Shown here piece by piece: positions 13,607 to 14,019 of a DNA stretch of 14,019 bases (position 1 is the first letter of the stretch; the number at the start of each line of letters is the position of its first letter). The DNA lies in assembly GCA_002316675.1 (NCBI GenBank), contig DCDZ01000064.1:1-14019 (forward strand), in the 5' to 3' direction. Below the pieces are notes generated by a model. The model saw only the letters and a program-made list of their open reading frames with translations, did no database searches and had not been told where the DNA came from. Made by a program: the position numbers and the translations under genes. Source of the stretch: Tyzzerella sp. UBA1042. GTDB taxonomy: Bacteria; Bacillota; Clostridia; Lachnospirales; Anaerotignaceae.

Positions 13607-14019
13607 TTAAAAAATTTCTTCTATCTTCTCAAGGGCAGTGACCTTCGGGCTTTGTTTTTTGATGCGAGGATAGAGAATATATGGGTCTCCCGGAGAAATC
13701 TCCGTAATTTCAAGTAAAATTTGTGTTGTTTTTTCAAAGGTTAGAGAGAAAGCAGTCCCTTTCTCCAGCCATAAATCAGCAAGGGTTTTCCCTGTTGTTT
13801 TATTGACACTGCGCTTTGAGCCCAGGGGAGAATACTCCACAGGGAAGTTATTTTCATCGGGAATGGAAAGGAGATAGTCTCCCCCATCCTCCAGAGAGAA
13901 GGCGGCGCACAAATCCCGGCAGAAATCGTCCAAAGGGGTATTTGTGGGGATGTCAACAATTTTCCAAAAATCCGGATCCTCTTTGAGAAACACCTTGATG
14001 GTCAGGATGTCCTTTTCCG
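13607..14019 (-). CDS. Partial pRiA4b ORF-3-like protein (C-terminal part)
   Basis: The frame stays open to the right edge of the window, so the true start is outside it. A GTG at 13993 is internal and not favoured. About 137 residues are visible. The beginning (ILTIKVFLKEDPDFWKIVDI, then PTNTPLDDFCRDLCAAFSLE) matches the pattern of the plasmid pRiA4b ORF-3-like family, in which a beta strand with a Trp is followed by a helix of the LxDL--xI-xAFxW type, though a usual Trp in the second part is replaced. Function of that family is unknown. It is in the same direction as cobD, 18 bases upstream of it. The assignment is moderate because the N-terminal part is missing. Confidence 0.5.
   Translation of the reverse strand, partial: EKDILTIKVFLKEDPDFWKIVDIPTNTPLDDFCRDLCAAFSLEDGGDYLLSIPDENNFPVEYSPLGSKRSVNKTTGKTLADLWLEKGTAFSLTFEKTTQILLEITEISPGDPYILYPRIKKQSPKVTALEKIEEIF

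Noticed and set aside
1..14019. CRISPR array, tRNA or rRNA gene, insertion sequence
   Set aside because: No repeat-spacer pattern, cloverleaf-like segment, ribosomal RNA sequence or transposase was seen. The short repeats at 1741-1826 are too few and too short for a CRISPR array.

Overview
The window looks like the chromosome of a spore-forming, low-to-moderate-GC Gram-positive anaerobe of the class Clostridia, probably a Lachnospiraceae-like or Anaerotignum-like lineage. The reasons are a complete Spo0A, a DUF4364-type protein, several small proteins of clostridial character, strong AGGAGG ribosome binding sites, frequent TTG and GTG starts, and genes in short divergent or convergent blocks. 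The genus is a guess.

Bases 1-1736 are the right-hand end of a prophage or related integrated element. They hold the 3' end of a tail-type structural gene, an XhlA-like lysis-accessory gene, a strong terminator, and a tyrosine integrase on the minus strand. The integrase gene is visibly richer in A+T than the host genes. Between the integrase and the host gene spo0A lie about 170 bases with short direct repeats, a plausible integrase promoter and a 7-bp inverted repeat. These are the expected ingredients of an attachment and regulatory region. The integrase lies downstream of spo0A on the same strand, and no clear terminator separates them.

Bases 1861-4734 hold host genes on the minus strand. 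spo0A (TTG start) has a near-consensus sigma-A promoter with a palindrome just behind the -35 box. A gene-free stretch of about 540 bases follows beyond that promoter, then rsmA/ksgA in an operon with a small COG2426-type membrane protein. A divergent promoter region separates these from a plus-strand RpiR/MurR-type sugar-sensing regulator (4944-5825), which ends at a two-way terminator.

Bases 5971-10266 hold short units: an uncharacterised minus-strand gene (5971-6492), a small unknown plus-strand gene (6581-7000) that overlaps tail-to-tail with a DJ-1/PfpI gene, a CYTH-domain phosphatase-like gene, a 427-residue unknown protein with a highly charged middle, and trmB (tRNA m7G46 methyltransferase). 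Several end in clear intrinsic terminators.

Bases 10352-14019 form a run of minus-strand genes that may be one operon: a partial pRiA4b ORF-3-like gene, a cobD/hisC-like aminotransferase-fold enzyme, a small unknown gene, a TIGR01212/YhcC-type radical SAM gene and a DUF4364 winged-helix gene, closed by a terminator at 10352-10389. No rRNA, tRNA, CRISPR array or insertion sequence was seen. No defence system or plainly new multi-gene system can be supported. The most unusual feature is the integrase-spo0A junction.
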